From the NCBI RefSeq assembly GCF_014205215.1, contig NZ_JACHNC010000001.1, positions 687,001 through 751,000 of the forward strand: DNA of 64,000 nt. The letters run 5' to 3'. Shown in pieces: positions 40,610 to 49,485 of this stretch. Source of the stretch: Actinoplanes lobatus. Its GTDB lineage: Bacteria; Actinomycetota; Actinomycetes; Mycobacteriales; Micromonosporaceae. The translations under genes and the position numbers were made by a program. The notes below the pieces were generated by a model. It was not told the origin of the DNA. It did not search any database and saw only the letters and a program-made list of their open reading frames with translations. Positions within the stretch are counted from its first letter, which is position 1. Every line of letters begins with the position of its first letter.

Positions 40610-41614
40610 ATGACGACGACAGCCGAGACACGGTCCGGCAGCGACTTCGCCGAACTCAACCGCCGGATCAACGCCGCCGGCCTGCTACGCCGCCGGCCCG
40701 GCCACTACGCCGTACGCCTGAGCCTGGTGGCCCTCGCCTACCTCGGCGGCTGGACCGCGTTCGCCCTGGTCGGCGCCTCGTGGTGGACGCTGGCGGTGGC
40801 CGTCTTCCTGGCCGTCGTCTTCACCCAGGTGGGTCTGGTGGCGCACGACCTGGCGCACCGGCAGGTGTTCCGCACCAACGCGCCGAGCGCCCGCGCCGGG
40901 CTGATCGCCGGGAACCTGGCGATCGGCATGTCCTACGGCTACTGGATGGACAAGCACACCAAGCACCACGCCAACCCGAACCACGACGACCTCGACCCGG
41001 ACGTCAGCCCGGCCGCGCTGGTCTGGTCGGTGGAGCACGCCCGCGGCAAGGGCTTCCTGGTCCGGTATCAGGCCTGGTTCTTCTTCCCGCTGCTCACCCT
41101 GCTCGGGATGTCGCTCAAGCGGGACAGCGTCCGCGCGCTGCGTACCGGGTCGGTCAAGCGGCGCGGCCTGGAGTCCGTGCTGCTCGGGCTCCACTTCATC
41201 GGGTACGCCGCCGCGCTCCTGATCGTGCTGTCCCCGCTGCAGGCGCTGGCCTTCCTGGTGGTGCACCAGGCGCTGTTCGGCGTTTACCTGGGGCTCACCT
41301 TCGCCCCCAACCACAAGGGCATGCCGCATCCGGACGGCACCGAGGACTATCTCCGCAAGCAGGTCCTGACCTCGCGGAACGTACGTGGTGGGCGGTTCGT
41401 GGACGTGGTGCTGGGCGGGCTGAACTACCAGATCGAGCACCACCTGTTCCCGGCCATGCCGATGCCGAACCTGCGGGCGGCCCAGCCGATCGTGCGCGAC
41501 TACTGCGCCGAGATCGGGGTGCCGTACGAGATGACCGGACTGCTGGAGTCCTACCGGCAGGCCCTGCGGCACCTGCACGATGTCGGCGCGGAGTTGCGCG
41601 GCGGCCGGGCGTAG
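40610..41614 (+). CDS. Membrane fatty acid desaturase
   Basis: A 334-residue integral membrane di-iron desaturase. The three histidine boxes are present: HDLAH (79-83), HTKHH (116-120) and QIEHH near the C-terminus. Hydrophobic spans lie between about 38-75, 92-112 and 150-235. It introduces a double bond into membrane acyl chains; regiochemistry cannot be told. ATG 40610 starts the first conserved segment. It is divergent from the two-component genes, which raises the possibility that the pair controls it, as in DesK/DesR systems. Confidence 0.9.
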   Translation: MTTTAETRSGSDFAELNRRINAAGLLRRRPGHYAVRLSLVALAYLGGWTAFALVGASWWTLAVAVFLAVVFTQVGLVAHDLAHRQVFRTNAPSARAGLIAGNLAIGMSYGYWMDKHTKHHANPNHDDLDPDVSPAALVWSVEHARGKGFLVRYQAWFFFPLLTLLGMSLKRDSVRALRTGSVKRRGLESVLLGLHFIGYAAALLIVLSPLQALAFLVVHQALFGVYLGLTFAPNHKGMPHPDGTEDYLRKQVLTSRNVRGGRFVDVVLGGLNYQIEHHLFPAMPMPNLRAAQPIVRDYCAEIGVPYEMTGLLESYRQALRHLHDVGAELRGGRA

Positions 41615-41743
41615 AGTCTGCGGGTGCGTGTCCGGAATCGACACCGGTTCGTAATAACTGAGCAGAATTCGGCTACCCCCCGCCGCGATGGACGTTACCG
41701 CTGGTAGTGACCTTGGTGAACCGACGGGGTACATAGCGTTTTC

Positions 41744-42661
41744 ATGGGATTAAGGGATAAAGTGCCGCGGGTGAAGGTGACCTTGCAGGAGATCCGGGAA
41801 CGGACCTACAAACCGGTCGACGCGTGGTGGACCGTGCTTCTGGTCGACCCCCTGGCGTCGCGACTGGTGCGTCTGGTGGCGCCGTACCGGTGGATCACGC
41901 CCAACATTCTGACCCTCGTCGCGTCGATCTTCGGCTTCGGCGCGGCCGCCTGTTTCGCCGTCGGTGAGCGGTGGTACCTCGTCGCCGGTGGGATCCTGTT
42001 CCACATCAGCTTCGTGGTCGACTGCATGGACGGCAAGATCGCGCGGCTGAACGGCACCGGGACGATGTTCGGGCAGTGGCTCGACTTCGTCCTCGACCGG
42101 GTCCGGGTCTTCATCATCGCCCTCTGCCTCTTCGGCGGTCAGTACGCCAGGACCGACGACGTCGCGTACCTCTGGCTGATGTCCGTGGCGATCTTCCTGG
42201 ACCTGTTCCGTTACCTGAACAGCGCTCAGATGACCAAGGTCCGCAAGAGCATGAAGGACCAGCTCACCGCGTACCTCGAGCCGGTGCGGGTGCAGGCCGA
42301 GCCGGCCGCCGCGATGGCCGAGCCGGTCGACGAGATGCCGGAGCCCGCCCCGGCCCCCACCGGCGGCGGCTCGCTGAAGAACCGGATCGGCGCCACGCTG
42401 CGCCGCAACCGGATCCGCACCCACCTGATCAGCGGCATCGAGTACGAGATGACGGTCTTCATCATCGGCCCGATCACCGGCCTGATCTTCCCGGTCACCA
42501 TCGCGATCGGCGCCGGCCTGCTCGCCTTCGAGGCGTTCCTGATCTTCAAGCTGTTCCGCGCCTGCCAGCAGTTCCCCGCGAAGCTGGCCGCCGCCCAGGC
42601 CGCCTACGAGGAGTTCGAGGCGGGCCGGGACGAGGACCAGCGCGTCCCTTCCACGGTCTGA
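41744..42661 (+). CDS. CDP-alcohol phosphatidyltransferase family protein
   Basis: A 305-residue membrane enzyme. The family motif D-G-x2-A-R-x8-G-x3-D-x3-D is complete in DGKIARLNGTGTMFGQWLDFVLD (near 98-120). A Pro/Ala/Glu-rich cytosolic insert (about 185-210) separates the catalytic half from a C-terminal pair of membrane segments and a charged helical tail, an unusual layout for this family, which normally packs six helices together. It transfers a phosphoalcohol from CDP-lipid or CDP-alcohol; the acceptor is unknown. A strong terminator follows. Confidence 0.88.
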   Translation: MGLRDKVPRVKVTLQEIRERTYKPVDAWWTVLLVDPLASRLVRLVAPYRWITPNILTLVASIFGFGAAACFAVGERWYLVAGGILFHISFVVDCMDGKIARLNGTGTMFGQWLDFVLDRVRVFIIALCLFGGQYARTDDVAYLWLMSVAIFLDLFRYLNSAQMTKVRKSMKDQLTAYLEPVRVQAEPAAAMAEPVDEMPEPAPAPTGGGSLKNRIGATLRRNRIRTHLISGIEYEMTVFIIGPITGLIFPVTIAIGAGLLAFEAFLIFKLFRACQQFPAKLAAAQAAYEEFEAGRDEDQRVPSTV

Positions 42662-42675
42662 CACCCACGTGGTGA

Positions 42676-42708
42676 CGCACCCCCGGCGGCCGGTCCGCCG
42701 GGGGTGCG
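42676..42708 (+). terminator. Strong hairpin after the CDP-alcohol phosphotransferase gene
   Basis: A 14-bp perfect stem (CGCACCCCCGGCGG with its complement) around a 5-nt loop, 14 bp past the stop. GC-rich hairpins without a long T tract are common terminators in actinobacteria. The next gene starts 35 bp beyond it, so it separates two units. Confidence 0.7.
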
Positions 42709-42743
42709 CTCGTTCCGCCCGGCGGTCCGGCTAGATTGGCCCG

Positions 42744-44342
42744 ATGCCACGACGCCGCCTGCTCTATCTCCTGGCGGTTCTGGCGATGCTGGGGCAGATG
42801 GCGTTCGCCATGGTCACCACCGCGATCCAGCAGTCGCCGACCATCGACGAGCCGGTCTACGTGGCCACCGCCGAGGTGTACCGGCAGCAGCACAGCCTGC
42901 GCTACAACCCGGAGCATCCGCCGCTCGGCAAGCTGATCATCGCGGCCGGGACGGCGCTGGCCGGGGCCGAGCTGGACCCGGCCTACCCGGGCAACCAGAC
43001 CCGGCTGGGCCGGCACCTGCTGTACGAGACCGGCAACAACCCGTTCCAGCTGATGCTCCTGGCCCGCCTGCCGGTCATCCTGCTCACCCTGCTCTTCGGG
43101 CTGGTGGTGCTGGCCTTCGCACGGGACCTGGCCGGGCCGCTCGCCGGGCTGATCGCCCTGGCCCTCTACAGCTTCTCCCCCGACGTGATCGCGCACGGCT
43201 CGCTGGCCACCCTGGACTTGCCCGCCGCCGGGATGCTGCTGACCGCCTTCTGGCTGGCCTGGCGCGCCCGCACCCGGCCGGCGCTCTACGTGCCCCTGGC
43301 CGGGGCCGCTCTCGGCGCGGCGATGGCGACCAGGATGAGCGTGCTCCCCGCCGTACCGTTGCTGGTGCTCCTGGCCGGACTGTCGACCTGGCGCAACCGG
43401 ACCGATCAGCGCGGGCGCCGTCTGTTGATCGCCGCGGGAGCGGCGCTGGGCGCCGGAGTGATCGCGGTGGCCATGGTGTGGATCACCTACCTGATGGTGG
43501 ACCCGCGGCTGCGCTGGACCACCCCGGCCGGCCTGGACCAGATCCACGAGCTGAAACGGCTGGCCGTGGGCCTGCTGCCGTTCCCGCAGGCCTACCAGGA
43601 CGGGATGCTGATCCAGTTCAAGTTCGAGAACCGGTCGTTCAACGGGTTCCTGCTGGGTGAGGCCTACAAGGGATCGCCGTGGTACTACCTGCCGGCCGCG
43701 ATCATGATCAAGACGCCGCTCGGGATGCTGGCGCTCTGGCTGGCCGGCGCGGTCACCATGGTCGTGATGCCGCGGCTGCGGGCCGCCGCGCTCTACGTGC
43801 TGCCGGTCTCCGCGCTGCTGGTGGCGGTCGGCATGACCGGGGAACGGAACTACGGCACCCGCTACTCGATCTTCCTGCCCATGTTCCTGGCCGTGGCCGC
43901 CGCTACGGTCGCGCTGATCCGCCTCAGGTGGGCGCGGATCACCACGGGGCTGCTGGTGCTCTCCGTCGCGGTCAGCTCGCTGCTGACGTTCCCCTACTAC
44001 CTGCCCTACTCGAACGAGGCGTTCGGCGGGACCGACCGGACCCACCTGAACCTGCACGACGCCAACGTGGACTGGGGGCAGGACCTCGCCCGGCTCGGGC
44101 AGCGGCTGCGCACCGACCACCCGGGCGAGCAGGTGTGGCTCGTCTACAAGGGCTCGGGTGTGCCGGGGTACTACGGGATCGAGGCGCGTGACCCGTACAC
44201 CGTCCCCGACGACCAGGTACGCGGGCTGCTCGTGGTCTCCGACTCCCGGGTGGCGCTCGCCGGGCCCCGGCTGAAGAGCTGGATCGAGAGCAGCACCGAG
44301 ATCGGGAACGTCGGCCACTCGATCCGTATCTACCGGCGCTGA
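42744..44342 (+). CDS. GT39/PMT-like membrane glycosyltransferase
   Basis: A 532-residue protein with about ten membrane segments. The first outer loop carries the catalytic-type acidic pair in TIDEPVYVATAEVY and YNPEHPPLGKLI, typical of PMT_2/GT39 enzymes that use polyprenyl-phosphate sugars. The C-terminal outer domain contains NVDWGQDLARLGQRL. It should transfer mannose or another sugar to an envelope acceptor. It lies 41 bp before a GMC oxidoreductase gene that has its own palindrome. Confidence 0.85.
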   Translation: MPRRRLLYLLAVLAMLGQMAFAMVTTAIQQSPTIDEPVYVATAEVYRQQHSLRYNPEHPPLGKLIIAAGTALAGAELDPAYPGNQTRLGRHLLYETGNNPFQLMLLARLPVILLTLLFGLVVLAFARDLAGPLAGLIALALYSFSPDVIAHGSLATLDLPAAGMLLTAFWLAWRARTRPALYVPLAGAALGAAMATRMSVLPAVPLLVLLAGLSTWRNRTDQRGRRLLIAAGAALGAGVIAVAMVWITYLMVDPRLRWTTPAGLDQIHELKRLAVGLLPFPQAYQDGMLIQFKFENRSFNGFLLGEAYKGSPWYYLPAAIMIKTPLGMLALWLAGAVTMVVMPRLRAAALYVLPVSALLVAVGMTGERNYGTRYSIFLPMFLAVAAATVALIRLRWARITTGLLVLSVAVSSLLTFPYYLPYSNEAFGGTDRTHLNLHDANVDWGQDLARLGQRLRTDHPGEQVWLVYKGSGVPGYYGIEARDPYTVPDDQVRGLLVVSDSRVALAGPRLKSWIESSTEIGNVGHSIRIYRR

Positions 44343-44353
44343 GATATTGAGGG

Positions 44354-44367
44354 TTACCGGCCGGTAA
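44354..44367. promoter_or_regulatory. Perfect 14-bp palindrome upstream of the GMC oxidoreductase
   Basis: TTACCGGCCGGTAA is perfectly symmetrical and sits 16 bp before the oxidoreductase start, in the 40-bp spacer. TTAC..GTAA palindromes of this size are typical TetR-family operators in actinobacteria. No TetR gene is adjacent, so the binder must be encoded elsewhere, or the downstream AraC-type protein may use it. Confidence 0.55.
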
Positions 44368-44382
44368 TGCTTAGGTGACACG

Positions 44383-46029
44383 ATGACGCACTACGACATC
44401 GTGATCGTCGGCAGCGGCTTCGGTGGCAGCGTCAGCGCACTGCGGCTGGCGGAGAAGGGCTACCGGGTCGGCGTGCTCGAGGCCGGCCGCCGGTTCACCC
44501 GCGACACCCTGCCCAAGACCTCCTGGGACCTGCGCAACTTCCTCTGGGCCCCGCGACTCGGACTGCGCGGCATGCAGCGGATCACCCTGCTCAAGGACAT
44601 CATGGTGCTGTCCGCGGCCGGGGTCGGCGGCGGATCGCTGGTCTACGCCAACACCCTCTACCGGCCACCCGCGCCGTTCTTCGCCGACCCGCACTGGGCC
44701 GGGATCACCGACTGGGCCGCCGAGCTCGACCCCTTCTACGACCAGGCGTCCCGGATGCTGGGCGTCACCGAGCAGCCCAGCATGACCGCCTCGGACGTGG
44801 TGATCCAGCAGGTCGCCGAGGACATGGGGGTGGGCCACACGTTCCGGCGTACCCCGGTCGGGGTGTTCTTCGGCGAGCCGGGGAAGACCGTGCCGGACCC
44901 GTACTTCGGTGGCGCCGGCCCGGACCGCACCGGTTGCGTCGAGTGCGGCAACTGCATGATCGGCTGCACCGTCGGCGCCAAGAACCGGCTGGACGTCAAC
45001 TACCTCTACCTGGCCGAGCGCGCCGGGGCCGTGGTGCACCCGGACACCGAGGTCACCGCGCTGCGCCCGGACGGCGACGGCTGGCGGGTGGAGACCCGGA
45101 CCGGCGCCTTCACGGCCGGCCAGGTGATCCTCTCGGCGGGCGCGCTCGGCACCCAGCGGCTGCTGCACGCCATGAAGGACTCCGGCGTGCTGCCCGGGCT
45201 CTCCGGCCGGCTCGGCCGGCTCACCCGCACCAACTCGGAGGCCCTGCTCGGCGCGGCCACCAAGGACGTACCGGAACGGCCGTTCTCCGAGGGCATCGCG
45301 ATCACCTCGTCGTTCCACCCGGACGCCGACACCCACATCGAGCCGGTCCGGTACGGCCCGCGCAGCAACGCCATGGGCCTGCTGTCGACGATCCTGGTGG
45401 ACGGCGGCGGCCGGGTGCCGCGCCCGCTCCGCTTCCTGTGGCAGGCAGTGCGGCATCCGGTCGTCTTCGGCCACTCCCTGTCGGTCCGCCGGTGGAGCGA
45501 ACGCACCATCATCGCCCTGGTCATGCAGACCCTGGACAACTCGCTGACGGTCCGGCGCACCCGGTTCGGGCGGCTGACCACCACCCTCGGGCACGGTAGG
45601 GCCAACCCGGTCTGGATCCCGGTCGGCCACGAGGCGGTCCGGCGCATCGCCGACCGGATCGGCGGCTATCCCGGCGGCACCCTCGGCGACGTGGTCAACA
45701 TCCCGCTCACCGCGCACATCCTCGGCGGCGCCACCATCGGCGAGTCGGCGGAGACCGGGGTGGTGGACGCCTACCACCGGGTCTACGGGCATCCCGGCCT
45801 GCACGTGATCGACGGCTCCACGGTCCCGGCGAACCTGGGCGTGAACCCGTCCCTCACGATCACCGCCCTGGCCGAACGGGCCACCGCCCTCTGGCCCAAC
45901 AAGGGCGAACCCGACCAGCGACCGGCCCTCGGCGACACCTACCGCCGCGTCGACCCGATCCCGCCGCACTCCCCCGCGGTCCCGGCCCACGCCCCCACGG
46001 CCCTCCGCCTGATCCCCCGCCCCCGATGA
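44383..46029 (+). CDS. GMC-family oxidoreductase (cholesterol-oxidase-like)
   Basis: A 548-residue flavoenzyme. The FAD-binding motif VIVGSGFGGSVSALRLAEKG is followed by VLSAAGVGGGSLVYAN and a Cys-rich CVECGNCMIGCTVGAKN segment (near 186-202) that marks the ChoD-like subgroup. The C-terminal HVIDGSTVPANLGVNPSLTITALAE is the GMC signature. There is no secretion signal. It oxidises a sterol or other alcohol; the true substrate is unclear. The C-terminus ends in a Pro-rich tail. Its TGA overlaps the ATG of the AraC-type gene. Confidence 0.88.
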   Translation: MTHYDIVIVGSGFGGSVSALRLAEKGYRVGVLEAGRRFTRDTLPKTSWDLRNFLWAPRLGLRGMQRITLLKDIMVLSAAGVGGGSLVYANTLYRPPAPFFADPHWAGITDWAAELDPFYDQASRMLGVTEQPSMTASDVVIQQVAEDMGVGHTFRRTPVGVFFGEPGKTVPDPYFGGAGPDRTGCVECGNCMIGCTVGAKNRLDVNYLYLAERAGAVVHPDTEVTALRPDGDGWRVETRTGAFTAGQVILSAGALGTQRLLHAMKDSGVLPGLSGRLGRLTRTNSEALLGAATKDVPERPFSEGIAITSSFHPDADTHIEPVRYGPRSNAMGLLSTILVDGGGRVPRPLRFLWQAVRHPVVFGHSLSVRRWSERTIIALVMQTLDNSLTVRRTRFGRLTTTLGHGRANPVWIPVGHEAVRRIADRIGGYPGGTLGDVVNIPLTAHILGGATIGESAETGVVDAYHRVYGHPGLHVIDGSTVPANLGVNPSLTITALAERATALWPNKGEPDQRPALGDTYRRVDPIPPHSPAVPAHAPTALRLIPRPR

Positions 46030-46817
46030 TCCACTCGATACCGGCCGCACCGGGCCCGGCACCCTGCCGGACCGCGGCCGGCCGGCCGGATCCCCGGCTG
46101 CGGCGGCACGTGCTGGCGTACAGCGCCTTCTCCACCACCACCCCGGTCGCCCACCGCCTTCTCCCGATCAACGTGCCCGTCCTGGTCGTCGACCTGACCG
46201 GGGAGTGCCGGGTGGCGACCGGCCCACGGTCCGCACCGGGACTCGGCGGGCCGGACCGCTGGCGGCGCGGCGTCACCGTGGGCCTCACCCCGGCCGGCAT
46301 GTCCGCGCTGCTCGGCGGCATCCCGCCCCGGGAACTGGCCGGGCGGGCCGTACCGCTCGCCGACGTGCTCGGCCGCGCCGACGCCGCACTCGCCGAACAC
46401 CTCGCCGGCGCACCGACCTGGGCCGCCCGGTTCCGCCGCCTGGACACCTGGCTGACCGCCCGGCTGGACCCGAACCTGCCGGAGGATCCGCTGGTCACGG
46501 CCGCGTGGTGGCGGTTGCAGCGGGGTACCGGCCGGGCCCGGGTAGGTGCCGTGGCAGCCGGTCTCGGGGTGGGCCGCCGCCACCTGGAGGTCGCGTTTCA
46601 GCGGGCGCTCGGCCTCTCCCCCGGCACGGTCGCCCGGATCGCCCGGTTCCAGCGGGCCGTCGGCCTGGTCGCGGCCGGTGCGCCCCTGTCCCGGGCGGCC
46701 GCCGATGCCGGCTACGCCGACCAGCCGCACCTCACCCGCGACATGCGGGCGCTGGCCGGCCTCACCCCCGGGTCGCTGCGCGCATTCGTTCAAGACCGGG
46801 CGGCCGTCTCCGCATAG
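46026..46817 (+). CDS. AraC-family transcriptional regulator
   Basis: A 263-residue protein. The variable N-terminal domain (about 1-155) resembles the DUF6597-type cupin-like half of actinobacterial AraC proteins. The C-terminal DNA-binding half has GLGVGRRHLEVAFQRALGLSP and AAADAGYADQPHLTRDMRALAGLTP, the two helix-turn-helix units. It is coupled by ATGA to the GMC oxidoreductase and followed 11 bp later by an SDR gene, so it probably controls this small operon. Confidence 0.88.
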   Translation: MIHSIPAAPGPAPCRTAAGRPDPRLRRHVLAYSAFSTTTPVAHRLLPINVPVLVVDLTGECRVATGPRSAPGLGGPDRWRRGVTVGLTPAGMSALLGGIPPRELAGRAVPLADVLGRADAALAEHLAGAPTWAARFRRLDTWLTARLDPNLPEDPLVTAAWWRLQRGTGRARVGAVAAGLGVGRRHLEVAFQRALGLSPGTVARIARFQRAVGLVAAGAPLSRAAADAGYADQPHLTRDMRALAGLTPGSLRAFVQDRAAVSA

Positions 46818-46828
46818 CGTGCCAGGGC

Positions 46829-47551
46829 ATGACGCCTCCACTCACCGGAAAGACGGCCCTCGTCACCGGCGGCTCCCGCGGCATCGGCCGCGCCGTCGCC
46901 CGGCGCCTGGCCGCGGACGGCGCCCGGGTCGTCTTCACCTACCGTTCGTCGAAGGACGCCGCCGACGCACTGGCCGGCGAGATCGGGGCGGTCGCCGTCC
47001 CATGTGATCAGGCCGACCCGAACACCCTCCCGGCCGTCTTCGAGCCGCTCCAGGACGGCCTGGACATCCTGGTGAACAACGCCGCCATCACCCTGAGCCG
47101 CCCGATCGCCGACCTCACCCCGGAGGACTTCGACCGGGTCCTGACGATCAACACGAAGTTTCCGCTGCTGGCCATCCGGGCCGCGATCCCGCTGCTCCCC
47201 GACGGCGGCCGGATCATCAACCTCTCCACCCTGAACACCGCCGTCCCCGCACCCGGCCTCGCCCTCTACTGCGCGAGCAAGGCCGCCCTCGAACAGATCA
47301 CCGCCGTAGCCGCCCGCGAACTCGGCCCCCGCGCCATCACGGTCAACACCGTCTCACCCGGCGCCACCGACACCGACATGCTCCAGGCCACCAACACCCC
47401 GGAGTCCCTCGCTCGGACGGCCGCCCTCACCGCACTCCAGCGCCTGGGCCAACCCACCGACATAGCCGCCGTCGTCGCCTTCCTGGCCGGCCCCGACGCC
47501 GCCTGGCTGACCGGCCAGAACCTCCGAGCCACCGGCGGCCTGCTGATCTGA
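46829..47551 (+). CDS. Short-chain dehydrogenase/reductase
   Basis: A 240-residue classical SDR: TGGSRGIGRAVARRL binds NAD(P), ILVNNAAIT is the structural NNAG-like element, and the catalytic set is Ser (INLSTLNTA), Tyr and Lys (LYCASK). The C-terminal WLTGQNLRATGGLLI is typical. It oxidises or reduces a small alcohol or ketone, possibly the product of the neighbouring GMC enzyme. ATG 46829 follows the AraC-type stop by 11 bp. Confidence 0.92.
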   Translation: MTPPLTGKTALVTGGSRGIGRAVARRLAADGARVVFTYRSSKDAADALAGEIGAVAVPCDQADPNTLPAVFEPLQDGLDILVNNAAITLSRPIADLTPEDFDRVLTINTKFPLLAIRAAIPLLPDGGRIINLSTLNTAVPAPGLALYCASKAALEQITAVAARELGPRAITVNTVSPGATDTDMLQATNTPESLARTAALTALQRLGQPTDIAAVVAFLAGPDAAWLTGQNLRATGGLLI

Positions 47552-47718
47552 CCTCCCGGCCCACTCACCCTCTGCCACCCCACCGGCTGCCCGATCCAAG
47601 ACGGCCTGGCCGAGCGGGCGGGCAATACCGACCTTTCACCCATTTTCGGTACGGCGTCCGCCGCCCCCGAAGAATCCACCCTGTCCCGCCGGCTCCACGC
47701 GATCGATTGCCGGGTCAA

Positions 47719-47750
47719 GCCCGTGCCGCGCCCGCCGGGCTGAGCTCGGT
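47719..47750. repeat. Third copy of the foldback repeat core
   Basis: This 32-bp block matches 16205-16236 at 29 of 32 positions. It lies in the 443-bp gene-free spacer (47552-47994) between convergent SDR and dGTPase genes. The spacer also holds a second, different foldback structure. No coding frame in it looks like protein. Confidence 0.65.
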
Positions 47751-47848
47751 GGTCCAGCCGGCACCCAGCGCTCCCACAAACGCACCTCAACAGCCCCAGC
47801 CACAAAACAGTCACGCCGACCTGGACAGCGGCACACTCAACCTCCCCC

Positions 47849-47950
47849 GCAAAACGCCGCCGGTGTCGAGGCAGCTGATTTGCCGACGCCAGCGGGTTTT
47901 GCTGGCGGCGGGAAATCACCTGCCTCGACACCGGTTACAAGGCGTTTTGC
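47849..47950. repeat. About 100-bp hairpin-forming inverted repeat
   Basis: The outer arms GCAAAACGCC (47849-47858) and GGCGTTTTGC (47941-47950) enclose CCGGTGTCGAGGCAG and its exact complement CTGCCTCGACACCGG, then TGATTT/AAATCA and CGCCAGC/GCTGGCG around a short loop. Only single mismatches and one small bulge break the stem. It lies 45 bp beyond the dGTPase stop. It could be a foldback repeat, a non-coding RNA or a large bidirectional terminator. Confidence 0.75.
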
Positions 47951-47994
47951 CGCGGAGCGAAGCGGAGCAATCAGGCACAGCCGCGGAGCCAGTG

Positions 47995-49461
47995 TTACAG
48001 CACCGGGGCGTCGGTCCACAGTTGGCGGGAGCGGCCGGAGAGTGCCTCGAGTAGCCCGATGGCCTGGCTGTCGGTGAGGCCGGCCACGAAGTCGATGACG
48101 GCACGGCCGCGGGCCTGGGTGAGGCGGTTCGGGGTGCCGGCCGGGAGTTCGGCCTCGGCCAGTTCGACCAGGTCGCGCAGGCGGGGCGGCAGGCGCTGTT
48201 CCTCGTCGGGGTCGGTGAGCCAGGCGAGCAGGGCCTCCACCAGGGAGGACAGCAGCCGGCCTTGACCACGCTGGTGCAGGGCCAGGTCGGGGCGTTCGAG
48301 GACGAAGCGGTTCTGGACGAACTTGAGGATCTGCACCTCGTGCCACTGGGCGCGGGCCAGTTGGACGTGGCCGCTGCGGACGGCCGGCTGTTCGATCAGC
48401 TCGGCGGATTCGACGAGGCGGCGGGTCCAGTTGGCGGAGAAGGCGGCGACCCGGGCCTCGGCCTCCAGGGAGCCGTCGAAGGGCCGGGCCAGGAGGCCGT
48501 CGACGAGTTCGGCGCGGACCAGTTCGACGGCCCCGGCGAAGGCGTCGTCGTCGGCGATCCAGCCGTCCTTGCGGTGCAGCTGGCGGCGCAGTGACTCGAT
48601 GGCGCCGCCGGCCCGGTTCAGGTCGGTCTCCTTGCCCCAGCGCTGCCAGGTCATCAGCTCAGTGGCGACCAGTCCCTGCTGGAGCACGCCGAGGCGGTGC
48701 ACGTCCTCCAGGTCGTGGATGGCGTACGCGATGTCGTCGGCGGTGTCCATGACGGACGCCTCGACGGTCTGCTGCCAGTCGGCGACCCGTCCGGCGAACG
48801 GCGCCCGGGCCGCCCGCACGTCGGCGATCTCGGTGGAGTAGGCGCCGAACTTGAGGGAGCCGCCGTCCGGGTCGTCGGGCGGCGCGGCGGCACCGCGCGG
48901 CGGCGGGTCCATGAACCGCGGGTGCGGGTCCGGGTGGGTGCGCCGGGTCCACGGGTATTTGAGGATCGCCGCGCGGACCGCGTTGGTCAGGTTGAGCCCG
49001 ATCGTCGCCTGGCCGCGGATCTCGGTGCTGGTCACGATCCGGTACGACTGGGCGTTGCCCTCGAATCCGTCCGGCAGCCCGAGCCGGTGCCGGGCCAGCC
49101 GGTCCAGCACCCGCTCGCCGAGATGCCCGAACGGCGGGTGCCCGAGGTCGTGGGCGAGGGCCGCCGCCTCGACCACGTCCGGGTCACAGCCGCCCAGTTT
49201 CTCGGCGAGATCCGGGGCGGCGGCCCGCAGCCGGTCGGCGATGGCCCGGCCCACCTGTGCCACCTTGAGGCTGTGGGTGAGCCGGTTGTGCACCAGCAGG
49301 CCCGCCCCGCCGGGGCTGATCACCTGGGTGACCTCGGCAAGACGGGCCAGGAAGGGCGAACTGACGATCCGGTCCCGGTCCACCCGGAAGGGATTCGACG
49401 CCAGGTCACCGGGGGCGACCAGGCGGTCACCGAAGAGGCGCTGGGCACGCGGATCATCCAT
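47995..49461 (-). CDS. dgt: dGTP triphosphohydrolase (HD superfamily)
   Basis: A 488-residue HD-domain phosphohydrolase. Metal ligands are in HNRLTHSLKVAQVG, HDLGHPPFGHLGE and MDTADDIAYAIHDLED. The length and C-terminal helical half match actinobacterial deoxyguanosinetriphosphate triphosphohydrolase-like proteins. It removes triphosphate from dNTPs and so tunes nucleotide pools. An Arg/Pro/Asp-rich loop near residues 175-200 is longer than in the E. coli enzyme. It converges on the SDR gene across the foldback spacer. Confidence 0.9.
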   Translation of the reverse strand: MDDPRAQRLFGDRLVAPGDLASNPFRVDRDRIVSSPFLARLAEVTQVISPGGAGLLVHNRLTHSLKVAQVGRAIADRLRAAAPDLAEKLGGCDPDVVEAAALAHDLGHPPFGHLGERVLDRLARHRLGLPDGFEGNAQSYRIVTSTEIRGQATIGLNLTNAVRAAILKYPWTRRTHPDPHPRFMDPPPRGAAAPPDDPDGGSLKFGAYSTEIADVRAARAPFAGRVADWQQTVEASVMDTADDIAYAIHDLEDVHRLGVLQQGLVATELMTWQRWGKETDLNRAGGAIESLRRQLHRKDGWIADDDAFAGAVELVRAELVDGLLARPFDGSLEAEARVAAFSANWTRRLVESAELIEQPAVRSGHVQLARAQWHEVQILKFVQNRFVLERPDLALHQRGQGRLLSSLVEALLAWLTDPDEEQRLPPRLRDLVELAEAELPAGTPNRLTQARGRAVIDFVAGLTDSQAIGLLEALSGRSRQLWTDAPVL

Positions 49462-49485
49462 GCCCGAAAACTTACCGGGAGGGTC

